Origin: Scortum barcoo | Taxonomy: Eukaryota > Chordata > Actinopteri > Centrarchiformes > Terapontidae | Direction of reading: 5' to 3' | Assembly (NCBI GenBank): GCA_023238725.1 | Contig: CM041548.1 | Location: 13,785,752-13,849,751, forward strand | DNA length: 64,000 nt | Part shown: positions 34,740 through 46,749 of the stretch, one piece after another | Numbering within the stretch: the stretch's first letter is position 1 | Layout of the letters: each line of letters starts with the position of its first letter | Notes under the pieces: model-generated | What the model saw: only the letters and a program-made list of their open reading frames with translations | Database searches by the model: none | Told to the model about the DNA's origin: nothing | Made by a program: the position numbers and the translations under genes

Positions 34740-35395
34740 TGATTGCAAAACGGCTCATTCTTCTCTCCTGGAAGAAAGATATTCCTTCCAATTTTCCAAG
34801 ATGAATAAGAGAAACAACGCACTTTCTTACACATTGAGAAGATCAGAAATTATACCCTTAAAGGCTCCTTGCAATAAATTTGAGAGGACTTGGACCCCCT
34901 TTCTAGAGTATTATAAGAACTTACAAATTCGGTTAAGTGAGGATTAGGATACCAATACTAAAGTGAGACTTATACCCCTACTACTCTTTCAGTTACCTCC
35001 CTTTTTTCCTTCCTTTTTGCATGTGCATGACAAATAATTTTACCAATTTTTTTTCTCTTCTCTCTGAATTATCATTATTATTATTACTAATATTTTTTTA
35101 CTATCAAATAACCTCTTCTCTCTGAATTGTTGAGAATATATCCTTGATGAATCCATGTAGCCCTGGGCTGGACATCCCCAAATATCCTTACAAAGTCTTG
35201 GACTTAAAGAAGACAGATGGGGAGAGTTGGGAGGGTCTGGGAGGGTTTGGGAAAGTGTAGGAGGAGGGCGGGCTGGGTTTACAACAATGTCTGTATACTG
35301 TAGCTACTATTTTGTTGTGTGTAATTTTTTTTTTTGTGTGTCTGTTTGTTAATTCACTGCTAAAATCAATAAAAAGTGTTGAAACTAAAAAAGAA

Positions 35396-37115
35396 CTCTG
35401 ATGTGAGAACAAGCAGCAGCATCTTGAAAACTGGTAGTCTGAAAACACTGTTGTGATTGGCTTTTTTTTCAGACTTGTTTTAAAATGATGAAATATGCCT
35501 CAATTTTCTGTTGTGTCTTTGTCATGTGACGCTGTAGTTTGACCTTCAGTTACATTTAAGACTCCAAAAAGACATAAAAAAAAAAAAATCGGATTGTGTG
35601 TGTTGGATGTTTGTGCACTGTGTAGGCATGCACTTGGATGTATGTTTCTCTGTGTGATCCATGTTAATCACTCTCCCCATAATTACCATTTTCCTGTTAT
35701 TGGATCAGACCTTTTAATCACCATTTTGTCCTGTGTCCGTGCGTATGTGTGTGTGTGTGTGCATGTCTGTGTGAAGGAGAGAGAGAGAATGAGACAGCAG
35801 AGGTAATTTGGCTTAACTAGCGGGGGCGATTGTAACTATGCAAACCATAAATCTTCTTTACACACAGACGCATGCACACACGCGACCTATGCGCGTGAAT
35901 GCATGCGCATACGCACTCTCACAACACACGCATTCCCGTTATCTCAGATAAGCAGGAAATTCTAATCAACCAATAAGAGCATAGAGGGCATCTTTCACTT
36001 TCTCTCCCCTCCTATCTGTTCACTCTCTTTTCCCCTGCAGAACTGGGAATAACATAAAAGTAGGAAAATTTCATGGTCACACTACTCTGCTCTGCTCTGC
36101 CTTACTCTACTTTATCCTATTCTTTTCTTTTCTTCCTGTGTTTAATTAACACTGTATGGCTATTTGAGCACTAAAAGCCACCGGATTGTCCGAGAAAGGT
36201 TGATTATTGCAGCTGGCTGATTAGAAATTATGCCCGTTGAACCAAAGGAACATGGTTCATTCCCCACGGCGAGAGAATTGCTTTTCAGCAATCGACCAAG
36301 TATCAAGAGGACTCATTTCATCCCTCCATGATCCACATCCTCTTTCCTCAACTGAAGCAAACAAGATTTTCAGCACTACGTCAGTGGTACTTGCCTCACC
36401 CAAGCCTGATGTAATTAAAGAAATCCATTTCTGATGTCAGCCAGAACCCCATCGACAGTGGGAGATCCTGCACCCCGATGCAATTCAAGCAACTTGATGT
36501 CACTTGAGGTGCCAGTGAACAGTCAGCTGTAGTACGGCAACTAGGACAGATTTGTATTCACTGCTTGTCTCGTGTTTGATAGATGTTTTCAGTATTTGTG
36601 TTCCTGACACATCCTTTGATATTTATTCATCAGAGTTTGAAGGGATAGTTTGGATTTTTTTTTAAGTGGGGGTTGTTTGAGGTACTTCAGTACTTCATAG
36701 TCAGTGCATCATCTAGCTTAGATAGCGGCCAACACACTCCCAGTTTGGAGAAGCAGACCAGAACAGCAGCACCGGAGCTAAACAATGAACTGCTGTGGAC
36801 GGGGCCAGCAAGAGAAAAGAATGCCCACCGCCTAAAAATACCATTTTTAAATGTATACAAAAGTTAGAATATTTTCACCATTTAACCTTGCCGTAAAACA
36901 TATTGATGTTTTGAGGTGGGTTAAAAAAATAACTATCCCTTTACGACTCTAAATCATTGCCTAATATGCTACACTGATATACAGAAATCTTTCGTGTGAT
37001 ATACCCAAAACTGTCTTGACTTTAAGATGGAAATAGTGTACTCATGTGAAATCTGATTGCATATCAGTAAAACTGATTGAGGAAAATAGATTTGCCTTCA
37101 AAAACAAAAATGCAG
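35396..37115. other. Intron-like non-coding DNA
   Basis: No exon recognised. TG repeat at about 35,743-35,761, followed by a short GA repeat to 35,790. A stretch of alternating purine-pyrimidine sequence with GCGC/ATGCGC words lies at 35,868-35,935. The remaining sequence is AT-rich without protein similarity. Confidence 0.55.
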
Positions 37116-37445
37116 TCATGTGTTAGAACTGGCATGCGACTTGTGAATGAACTCGTCTGCGGCAAACTGCACTGGTCTTAGGAGCTCTTGGGGCACAGAG
37201 TTGGCATGTTTTTCAGTTGTTTTATCTTTTCTTGGGTGGATCTCCTCCACAAACAGTGCTTCCTCCGTGGGATTGTGCAACACCCCCCCATCACACTGGG
37301 CAAGTCCTGCTGCCTTGAAGAAGAGGAGCCACCACAAGAGCCTCTTGTGCAAAGCTTTCCTGGATTTCTTGCATCCAAGAATTAGTTCCAGGTGGATGTT
37401 CACATCCACCGCATCCAAAATGAAATCAAGAGCTCATTCACAGCT
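37107..37445 (-). other. Unidentified coding-like open frame, about 105 codons
   Basis: A minus-strand frame is open from just after a stop near 37,445 down to a TGA near 37,116. It reads ALDFILDAVDVNIHLELILG at its start and later GGVLHNPTEEALFVEEIHPR. Third codon positions are clearly richer in G and C than the flanking AT-rich DNA, which is why I list it. I recognise no family. There is no convincing ATG near the start (TTG at 37,418) and no strong splice acceptor. It could be a retrocopy fragment, an unknown exon, or chance. The opposite strand is also open across most of it. Confidence 0.25.
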
Positions 37446-38883
37446 AGTTTTTCCATTTTCCCTCATTTCCACAGAATCACATAAGAGCAAGACAGGGTAT
37501 CCTGATTCAAGAGTCAGAAACAACAGCTAATTAGTATATTATCAAGTCTTGTGGTGACAGTAATATTGTCTTTGTTCACACAATTAACACATATAATATA
37601 CTGGTAGTCATTTTTGTTTGCTTCTTAGAAATGAGGAGTAATTCTTGCACTTGTGAATATATATATATTACTGAAGCTGGATGCCATAACTTTTCATTCA
37701 TAACATTTTGCTTGGTTCTTCTAGGTAGAGCTTTCCCATTGTATTAATTGACAAAAACAAGTTATTTTTACTATACACAGTTGCACAGTGACTGTTATCG
37801 AATACCTCATGCAACAAGCAAAAGTCAACCTCTAACGGCTGCTTCTCCATGAATCAAGTAAAAATATTCCCTTTACAAAACATATTCACCTTGATAAATC
37901 TGAATTCCTACTCAGATCAAGAGTTATGAAGAGGTGACAGGAACTTTTTTTGTGGACCAACTTGTGAAACAGCATGTGTCAAAACTTCAACCTAATCTCC
38001 AACAGTGTTTAGCATTTAACTTCAATTCCAACAGACAGCACTTTTACATTTCACAGTAAATTTATAACTTAATAATAATTTAATTGCAGGCTTAAAAGAA
38101 CATGTTGAATGTGAATAGAGTCAGAGACAGATGCTTTTAGGCACTATTGATTGCCTGATAAAATCATAAGTCACGAAGAGTTTAATAGCTTAGCTGAAAA
38201 TTAGTTTCTTTCTGGGCATTGTCTTTCTTGCAACCGAACGTTGATGAAATTGTTCAATAACTAAAGGGAAACCACAGTGTCCCTGAAGGAGCCTTGGCAA
38301 TTTGCATACTGCAGCAGGACAGCACCATGTTGCTATTCAGGGTCATTTGTTCTGCTGCAATAGTATTGCTTGAGAGAATCCAGCTTTGTGACTGTTTGTT
38401 AAAAAAAAAAACATATATGAGATCTGTTCATTTCTGCACTTTTCTTTCTAATGCATGGTCCCTAATATTTGATCTTGGAAACACATTAGCTGATTACAGC
38501 TCATCATTAATTGGCATAAACACAAAGGCGTGCCTTTTCATAGCTTCAGCTTAAAGATGTGAAACCTGGCTGCACATCAATGGGAGCCTAATAATAAACA
38601 ATGGGCTATATGCCATAACAGGTGTTTGTGCTGTGTTTGCTGTGCTACTTTTTCATGGAGATTAGAGGATGCTGAACACAAATAATTTGCTGTGAAAGTG
38701 AGTCTAAAAAAAGTGTGTAAAATACAGTTTTAATTTGTCTTAATAACAAGAAAAAAACAGAAATTTCCATTTTATCTTTGCTGTTTTTTTGTAAATTTGC
38801 ATGAATTTGGTGCTGCTCTGAAAATCCGGTCATTTGTTTATGAGAGGAAAACAAATTATCAGTAAAAGGGTAGCTGGTCTTAC
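37446..38883. other. csmd3 intron next to the exon, no gene seen
   Basis: AT-rich, with homeodomain-type TAATTA-like words (for example near 38,500) but no recognisable exon. The donor of the exon opens into this sequence at 38,883. The next csmd3 exon, which should finish the first CUB domain, is not in the visible sequence. Confidence 0.55.
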
Positions 38884-39106
38884 CTGGTCCTGAAGTTAGC
38901 AGGATGTGGGTGTCCATCATACAAGGACAGGAAGTCATATTCTTCTTCGATGGCGAATGACAAGAACATGAGCTGGATTCTACTTCCTTCCTCCCCGACA
39001 ATGACCCAGGTGCAGTTTGCCCCGTTGGGGTAGCCGTAGGGAAAGCCTGGCGATTCTATACTGCCATTTCGGCCTTTCAGTGTGCCGCCACATGTGTAGA
39101 TGAAAC
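38884..39106 (-). CDS. csmd3 exon encoding the N-terminal half of the first CUB domain
   Basis: A 223-base minus-strand exon of CUB and sushi multiple domains protein 3, a very large single-pass membrane protein of neurons. The acceptor is a pyrimidine tract ending CCTCCAG at 39,107; the donor CAG|GTAAGA is at 38,884/38,883. It begins inside a Gly codon, giving (G)FIYTCGGTLKGRNGSIESPG, followed by FPYGYPNGANCTWVI and EEEYDFLSLYDGHPHPANFR. The first CUB cysteine pair (TCGG and NCTW), an N-glycosylation site at NCT, and the YDxLxxYDG calcium-site signature are present. The start FIYTCGGTLKG and the GHPHPxNFRTR end are as I know them from CSMD3, rather than CSMD1 or CSMD2. The exon is followed by an intron in phase 2. 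Exon 1 should lie to the right, the rest of the gene to the left. Confidence 0.9.
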
Positions 39107-39844
39107 CTGGAGGCGGGAGAAGAGAGAACATTTCATTTATTCTAACACCGTTTCATTTATTTGTACAGGAAGAATATGAAACGGTGGCAAACAACAGCTG
39201 CTGTGTTGTAGACAAGAGGATAGAGAGACAAAGAGAACAAAAATATATGAAGTTTAAAGCACACAGCACCCACCCACCGAGAATGAGAAAATGTTAAAAT
39301 GACACACACCGTCTGCACATGGTGTGTGTGTCTTTCTGCGACAAAGGGATTCTTTGATATCATATGTGTTCAACTGCATCTGTGTGTGTTCCTCTGTGCT
39401 CGTAGTTAGCGTTCACCAGTGTAGCGTTCACTGATTTAGCTATAGACACTGCAGGGTTGATATTATAATACAAAATCACACACGCAGGCATTATTAGTTA
39501 CACAAAAGCACACTCGCACTACTACTCTGTGTCGCCCTGAAACCCAACTGCACTACATGGTATCTCAAGGTTACTTTTTTTTTTAACTAAATGCATTGAA
39601 CAATGCTGACCCAGTCCAATATTAAAGGTTCACTATTCATCATTTCCTTTACAGGTGACAGTAAGAAAAGTCTAGTCTGGTACTGAAGCAAATCATAGCT
39701 TTACATCTATGTAGGAATCATCCACAAGTCAGCATGAGTGATACTTCAGCTTGGGTCTGATACATCCTGGCTCTTTGATGCTGATGTATGATTACATATT
39801 GATGGAACATATACTGTAGCCAGCGCCAAAACTGTTGAATGAAG
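39107..39844. other. csmd3 intron 5' of the exon
   Basis: No further exon seen. The pyrimidine tract and branch region for the exon acceptor lie at 39,107-39,140. A few CA/TG-rich words occur near 39,290-39,400. Confidence 0.6.
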
Positions 39845-40070
39845 TATTTGATAGAGCGTCCTACAGCTCCAGGAATCTGTAGTTTGTGGTGCCGCGGGGA
39901 ACTTAATCTTTTCGCTGGCCTCCCCCACAGCGAGGGCACGGGGCTGGGTGTGTTTTGGAGCGGAACCCCGGGAGTCGGTATTCACGTTCAGCATGGGGCG
40001 CTTGAACCCAGGTCCCCCGACTGAAGGGAAACTCGGCCGCCACTGAGCCATCGTTCCACCTGACTTCGTG
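39845..40070 (-). mobile_element. tRNA-derived SINE
   Basis: On the minus strand, TGGCTCAGTGG (near 40,036-40,046) is an exact RNA polymerase III A box, and GGTTCAAGCGC (near 39,998-40,010) is a B box at normal spacing. A GC-rich body follows down to about 39,845. This is a tRNA-like head plus body. It cannot fold as a full tRNA with an acceptor stem, so I call a SINE rather than a tRNA gene. Confidence 0.55.
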
Positions 40071-43000
40071 GGTTGAAATCAATAAGCGACCGGTGCATTC
40101 TCTTTGATTCGCCCTTAATGCTTCTAAAAGATCAAAAGCTGGCGTTTCCTTTGTTTTCGTTAATCGATTACTGACATCAAAACGCAAACAGACAACAATA
40201 GGTCTCTGTCAGTTGGCTTAAACAAGGCCTTTGAACATGACTCAGCAATTTATCACTGAAGGACATATGCGTATATGTTTTTTTTTTTTTTTTAAGGGAT
40301 GTAGAGATACATTCCCTGTGTCCATTTGGATAAGAGATGACGCAAGTGCGCACACAACGGTATGCAGCATCAAAGACAGTTAATGATTTCTTTAGGGAGG
40401 GAGAGGGTAAATACTACTAGACCTTAATGAGCTACTCTAGGCTCTTCATTATGGCTTTATGTATGTGGTGGCGGGCTGGTAGGAGGAGAAGACAAGGAAA
40501 AGAGGGTATAGGAGTGGAGGAGTTAATGCAAAACTAATGACTAATTCAACTGTAACAGGCACTCTGTTGATTTCTCTCCCCTTGCAGTACAGCAGCCCGA
40601 AAATACAAAACATCACCACAGTAATTCATCTTCTTTTCAGTCAGATGTGCTGGATATCTGAGCAATAATGATTGATATTATTTTTAATATCAGGACACCT
40701 TGCAGTGCATTATTAGGCTTATAACATAGCCATGTTTAAGAGGATCATCTATTTACTGAGGTTCCAGTTAACTTGGTTAGATATTAGCAAATCTATATCT
40801 AGAAAAGGTTCAGCTCTGAGTTGAATGATTACAAAGCATGTGTCATTGTTTCTATGATATAACTGCAGTGGATACTACCTTGCATAATGAGTTCAATAGG
40901 GTTTTCTGTAGCGCTGTTATAACAATGACATTATCATTTTTGAAAAGGATTGTTAAAGTGGATGAGCGGAGGGGTGTGCAGATTTTGTTTTTATCCTCTG
41001 AACTTCCTTTTACAGGCTGCTTATACTGATAAATTAGGAGTGAAGCTAATTCGGCTGCTGTACTTATTTTAAATCTCTCCGGGTTACAGAGCCTGCTAAA
41101 TGCCTAAATTGTAAAATGTAAATGTAATTGATCTCCTTGGACTTTACGGTTCACATCAGGATCATTATCTTCTCCCTTTGATCTTAATGATCCTTTTATA
41201 TCAAACACACCACAGGTGTTAGATGAAAACCTTGGAGTGTCCAGGAGTGAAGTCGGTCCAGGGCATTTTTTGGCGATGCTCTATCGATCCCGGCGGAGAA
41301 ACTCCTCACTTCTTCCACTCCACAGGGGAGTGAGACTGCAGAGTCAGCTTACAGGGCAGAAACCCTTGGAGCTGGTAGGGATTTAGCATCATCCTGCTCA
41401 AGGACACTACAGCAGAGAAGAAACTTGCTGTTATATTGGACTTGATCCTGTGTCTTCTTCCTGGGATGTGGTGTTGCAAATCACTACACCTCCATTGCCA
41501 CCAGTTTCTTTGTATTAGATATTCTCGTATCCAGTGTGGCTGTGTCATTTTGTCTGTTTCATAATCATACATAATAAAAAGGTATCTGAACTAGTCATTT
41601 TTATATCATTGAAAATAGAGAAAGGAATAAAAAAGCTTTTGATGCAGCAGCAGTGTGCCTTTGGTGTATTATTTCAAGTTTAAATGAAAGTATTTAAATG
41701 AAAATTGCTCTTACTGTATGTTTAAAGTCCTTAAACTCCCGGGCCTTAATTGATCTCCTCTGTGTCCAAAGCTCACATCAGGACGATCATCCCCCTGCCT
41801 TTCATGTTGATGGGCCCTCATTATTTACCATGGCAGTCAGGGCCAAAGGGACAGCGGGGCGATCCTGTTGGATGCTTTTCCGACCAATTATCCAAGACAG
41901 AACCCAAACCAAAAAGCTGTGTGTGTGTGTGTTTACATATATGTGTGTCTGTGTGTCTGTGTGTGTGTCTGTGTGTCCAACCCTCGCTTTAGCCTCACAA
42001 TTCCAAGATCGTCACAGTGATGGAGGTAATGACCAATGGCAGTCAGAGCTGCAATTAAGGGCTGGTATCTCTGTCCCTTCACACCCAATCACAGCTGAGA
42101 TGTCGAGGAACTGGGAGAGACAGACCCAGCGCCCACATATGCACACACACAGGCCTACAAAACTAACTCATATACTGTATATATACTACAAATGACATAC
42201 CCACTATCAAAATACACACCCATGTCACTTCTATCTCGTTTCAATTTGCCTAAGAGAAAATACAGGGTTGGAAATGTCACAGCCCATCTCGCCCGCTTTC
42301 TTCTCCGAGATTCTGCAGGAAAAAGGATTCACAGAAAGCGCAGCACAGAAAGACAACAATGTATTGAACGGCTACTTTGGCCCAGTCCAGGAAGGAAAGA
42401 TCCATGTGGCCCCGACAGGAATTAAATGTTATGATCAAAGTTAAATGGGATTTATGCTCCAGGAAGCAGTGGTTCAAGCAGTTTCAAAGAAAAAAAACAG
42501 CAGATCTATCAGAACCTCTATCCAGTGTATTTAATTTTTAATCAAACTCTTGTGTAACAACCCCTGCACCTGCGAGATAGCACTGAAGATCTGAATAAAA
42601 TCAATGACATTTCAAATATCGGTTCATGAATTACGGCTATTATAGATATGCACTTATAAAACATTGTCCACCATGAGGACATTGAGACATTATTTAAAGT
42701 TGAAGCAGGTTCATTTAATGTCACCAAATGATTTCATCCCTGTTGATGATATATAAATGTGCTTTTACGTAAATTCTACTACCACCTTGTTCCAGATGGT
42801 ATATCAATGTTAGCAACACAATAATGATATTTTTCTTCCTTTCTTGCATACTTCCATCTGGTGGAAAACGATGGATCGGAACAGAATACCGCTCAATAGC
42901 AGACAATATTTCCTCCAGCCAAATAAGCAGACTGAGTGGTGCATATGTGACTGCAATCAAGATTTTGTAACCCGGTCTGTTGACATGCAGCCATGCCTCA

Positions 43001-44340
43001 AGCAGAGTGGATATGAGGACAGGACTCAGGATTAAGCTCATAATAGAACCTTATTACTGGAGAAGAATGAATTGTTCTGGCAGGAAAAAGATGGGGACCC
43101 ACACAAAGGCCTTATTCTGTGACATGTTACAGTAGAGAGGCTGCAAATTAAGCATAATCTAAAGTGCAATTGGGACTTTTTTCCGAGCGATGATGCACTA
43201 AGTGAGGTGTTTACTGAACTCTCAGGGGTGAGTTTTAGTTATGAGCCCATGATTAGACTAGTTAGGAGCTGTTTAACAGGACGTGTGGCTTTAATGACCT
43301 GTGGGTAATATTCTGTGGAAACGATAACTACCGTGGGAACATGGTGAAAACCACCTTTTTTTTTTTACAAACACTCTCAATACAAAACATCCCATTTTTG
43401 GAAACTGTAACACCAAACATGACATTTACACACTTGCGTGCCATTGTGGATGTGCAGTTCACACTATTGCAAATCCTGTTTCTTCCCTGGCAGCATACAC
43501 ACAGGAGTGACACTAAATGGAAAGTTAAATCTGGAATCGACCTTTAAAACCGAATCATCCAGTTATTTAAAGGCACATTCTTAGCTATCTTAATATCTCT
43601 TAATGTATGAAGAGCTTTGTTTTGATTAGCTGTTCTGTAGTCCCTTGTGGTCCACGTTTTTCATTATGTCCTTTTTTTTTTAATTATCCCTCTCTTGGTT
43701 AAAGTGTGTTTTTCCATGTAGTGTATTTAACCTTGACACAGGTGTGTGTGTGTCTGTGGGAATCAGGTCATTAACTCACCTGATGGTTCATAAAGTAATG
43801 ACAAAAAAACAAGATGTTTGCTATTCTGTTTTCTCAATTAGGCCACCATAAGGCATGCATTAGCCAGTTAAATCTTATACTGGGTTTCAAAATGTAGAAG
43901 AATGAAAAAATGTTGTAAAAATAAATCAGTTTGTGAGTATTGATTTCCATTTTGATAATATATTTAAAACCATTAAACCAAGTCTTAACCTATGACATTT
44001 TTGTTGTTTTCTACTTTCAATTAGGTGGTAAGGAACAATGTTGTAAAGCGATCAGAAACGAACCCCGCAATTTGTAGCCTTCAGCCCACACAGGAAAATA
44101 TGAGCAAGTCCATCACAATTGTATCAGAACTGAACAGACTGGAGGGTGTCTTAGTCCAAATGGAGTAACTTCATTAAACTGAATAGCTAGGATACAGGGT
44201 GCTGTGAATGAAGAGCGAAATAGGGACAGAAGGACAGAGATGGAAAGCAGAATAAACAGAGAGAAAAGGATAGATTTCTCCTCGTTCATCATTGCGCAAA
44301 GAATGAAAGGGTGATTTAAAGCTCATCACTCAGGGGGACA
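40071..44340. other. Intron-like non-coding DNA
   Basis: No exon recognised. T runs at about 40,280-40,294 and 43,359-43,368, and a TG/TCTG-rich microsatellite at 41,918-41,977. Two stretches, 41,127-41,195 and 41,747-41,815, share spaced similarity (see findings). Open frames here overlap these repeats or lack coding character. Confidence 0.55.
41918..41977. repeat. TG/TCTG microsatellite
   Basis: About 60 bases of GT repeats interspersed with CTGT. The frames of Val/Cys repeats through it are artefacts. Confidence 0.9.
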
Positions 44341-44730
44341 GAAGCAAGAGAGTGTGGGAGGGAGAGAGAGAGAGAGAATGAGAAATGAGGAAATACAGAA
44401 AGAGAGAGGGTAGAGGGAAGAGAGGTACAGCAAGAAGGAGACAGGGGTAAAAGAGAGACTTCTAATTATGCTGACTACCAGACCGAAACTGACAGGCCTT
44501 CTTCACACACACACACGCACACACACACAGTAACACACACAAGGGTCACAGGAAGACAGTCATACACAAACACACAGACACACAAACGTTCACAGAGGCA
44601 AAGACATATTCACATCTACATATAACCGAAAGACACACATTCACACAAACAGATTCAGGCAGATTCGGGGGGGGGACATGCACACAAATCCATGCATTAC
44701 TTCACAAACACACATGGAGTCATCCACACA
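44341..44730. repeat. GA tract followed by CA-rich microsatellite cluster
   Basis: A purine-rich run including (GA)n at 44,361-44,378 is followed from about 44,504 to 44,730 by broken (CA)n repeats with short spacers. A G run lies near 44,668. No coding sequence. Confidence 0.85.
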
Positions 44731-46723
44731 CACACAGTACTATTTTTTCCACAATCCTTTCCAATGATCCCACTGACTCTGTTGCCATTTGCTACACCTT
44801 CTGTCCATCACACCTGATTTAATCATAGACAGAGACACACAAACAAACAGTGGATATACTGAAATCCTAAGATGGAGGCCACACAAACACACATTCATGA
44901 TCTGGTCATGACGAGAGGCAATGGATTTAGCAATATTGTTTTAAAAAAAGTTACACGTTTTGATACTGTGTCCCGCCATGAAACTGCGTTACATTTGAAC
45001 CCCCTGAATGCAGTTAATCCAAAATGACTACAGCCACCGTTCCCAATAAAGAAGAACACTACAAACTTTTTAAAGCCAGCGTTCAAGTCTACGGGGCATG
45101 TGTGTTTAATATTAAAGTGATTTTGGGCGGGGTATCATTTTAAGCAAAGCATCCTCCCCTCCCCCAAAGACTTAAACAGAGATGCTAATTGGCAAACAGT
45201 GAAAGATTTGTGGTTGGACCTGGTAGCTCCCAGGTGTGAATATATGCACTGGTACTAATGAGGAGTAGGGTTTAGCTGGAAAAGAGCATGCATGCTCAGC
45301 AAAACCTTCCCTGGATAAAAGAAGCTTAAAGACAAAGAGGAAAATCTGCTTCTTGAATTGAGTGGATTTAATGAACCCTGGTCTGCAATATAGGCTTGAT
45401 CTCTTTCATCAAAGCAATATCTCATCTTGAATGTCTTAAATAATACACTGCAGAAAAAAAGAGAAAAAAAAACAGAAGCTTAACAAGAGGCTTATCGTGG
45501 CACTCGTCACACCGTTTTCAAGACAGCCCTTTTTTTTTTTTTTTTTTTTTTTACAGTATAACTAGTTACACAAGACAGATACCAGTTTTCTAAAAATGTA
45601 GTATGAGCTAGTTTTATGGCTTTAAATAGCACTTCATCCAAAGCTCAGTGTAGCCACTGTCACTATGGAACAAGAGTCCCTGGACCTTTGTGTGTGGAGT
45701 TTGCATGGACTTCCCTTCACAGTCCAAAAACAAATGAGGTGCACCTTAGTTGCCAGCATGTGTGAATGTCGGCCCTGGATGTAAGCTACTGATCTTTTTG
45801 GGATATTTTACGCCATCTTTTTCCGTTCTTCTTGATTAAAGAAAAAAAAAAAAAGAAGGCCCCCTCATCAGCCCCAGCCGTAACACTGTGTTGGTGCAGT
45901 AGGGAATCAGCCACAGAGGGCTGTAGCAGTGAATGGCAGGGTAACGCGAGAAAAAGGCAGCAGCCAATAACACACAAGCAGGAAGGTGCCTGCGAGCTTG
46001 AACATGTGTGCAGCACTGCGAAAACTTTACCTTGCCAGCATCAGGATGGAGGGGAAAGAGCCTGCTGCTATTAAAAGTTTCCAGACTCGAAGGATCCTGC
46101 CTCTAAGGATTACAAACTTCGATGCATCAGACGAGCCTTCAAAATGGACCCGCGGTTTGCATTCATTCTTCTCAAGGGTACCTGTAACAGCACACCCACA
46201 CTACGGCCCCTTGTGTTTTTTTTGACGCAGCACTGCCCTTAGCCAGAGAGCTAATACACGCTGACAGACTACGACTCCCTGCAGCCTTTACAGACAGTGA
46301 GTAAAACATCACAGGGAGAATTATTTATAATCAACAGAAATGAACATACAAATTAATAAAAACCCTCCACTACAGTACAGTAAGATAATTTCACTTCACA
46401 CATCGCAAAATAAGCTTGATGATTCTGAGGGAGAGAAATCAATTACTAAGCTTGTCATTTTCCACGGGGAACCCTATGATCAATATAGCCATTTTCACAT
46501 GGTGCTGACTTCTAAATGAGGTATGAGTGAAATTACCCTATTCTTCATTTGAATGGGACCTGCGGTACACCCTCAAGGTTGCCGGGAGTCTCCAGTTCCT
46601 ACTTGGGGGGCCAGCAGTGTCTCCATATGACACATATCTGTGTGGGTATTACTCTTATCCTCAGCAGTATGGCGACATTACGCATTCACGCCAGTCCACC
46701 TCTTTGCTTTAAATTCTCTTCCA
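44731..46723. other. Intron-like non-coding DNA with poly-T
   Basis: A 23-base T run lies at 45,530-45,552 and an A run at 45,840-45,854. No exon or transposon protein recognised. Confidence 0.55.
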
Positions 46724-46749
46724 TCTCTCTCTCTCTCTCTCTCTCTCTT
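46724..46749. repeat. (TC)n microsatellite
   Basis: Thirteen TC units inside a pyrimidine-rich region extending to about 46,835. Protein-like frames of Ser/Leu here are artefacts. Confidence 0.9.

Noticed and set aside
40000..40060. Functional tRNA gene on the minus strand
   Set aside because: A and B boxes are present but no acceptor stem or anticodon arm can be drawn, and a GC-rich body follows; fits a SINE.
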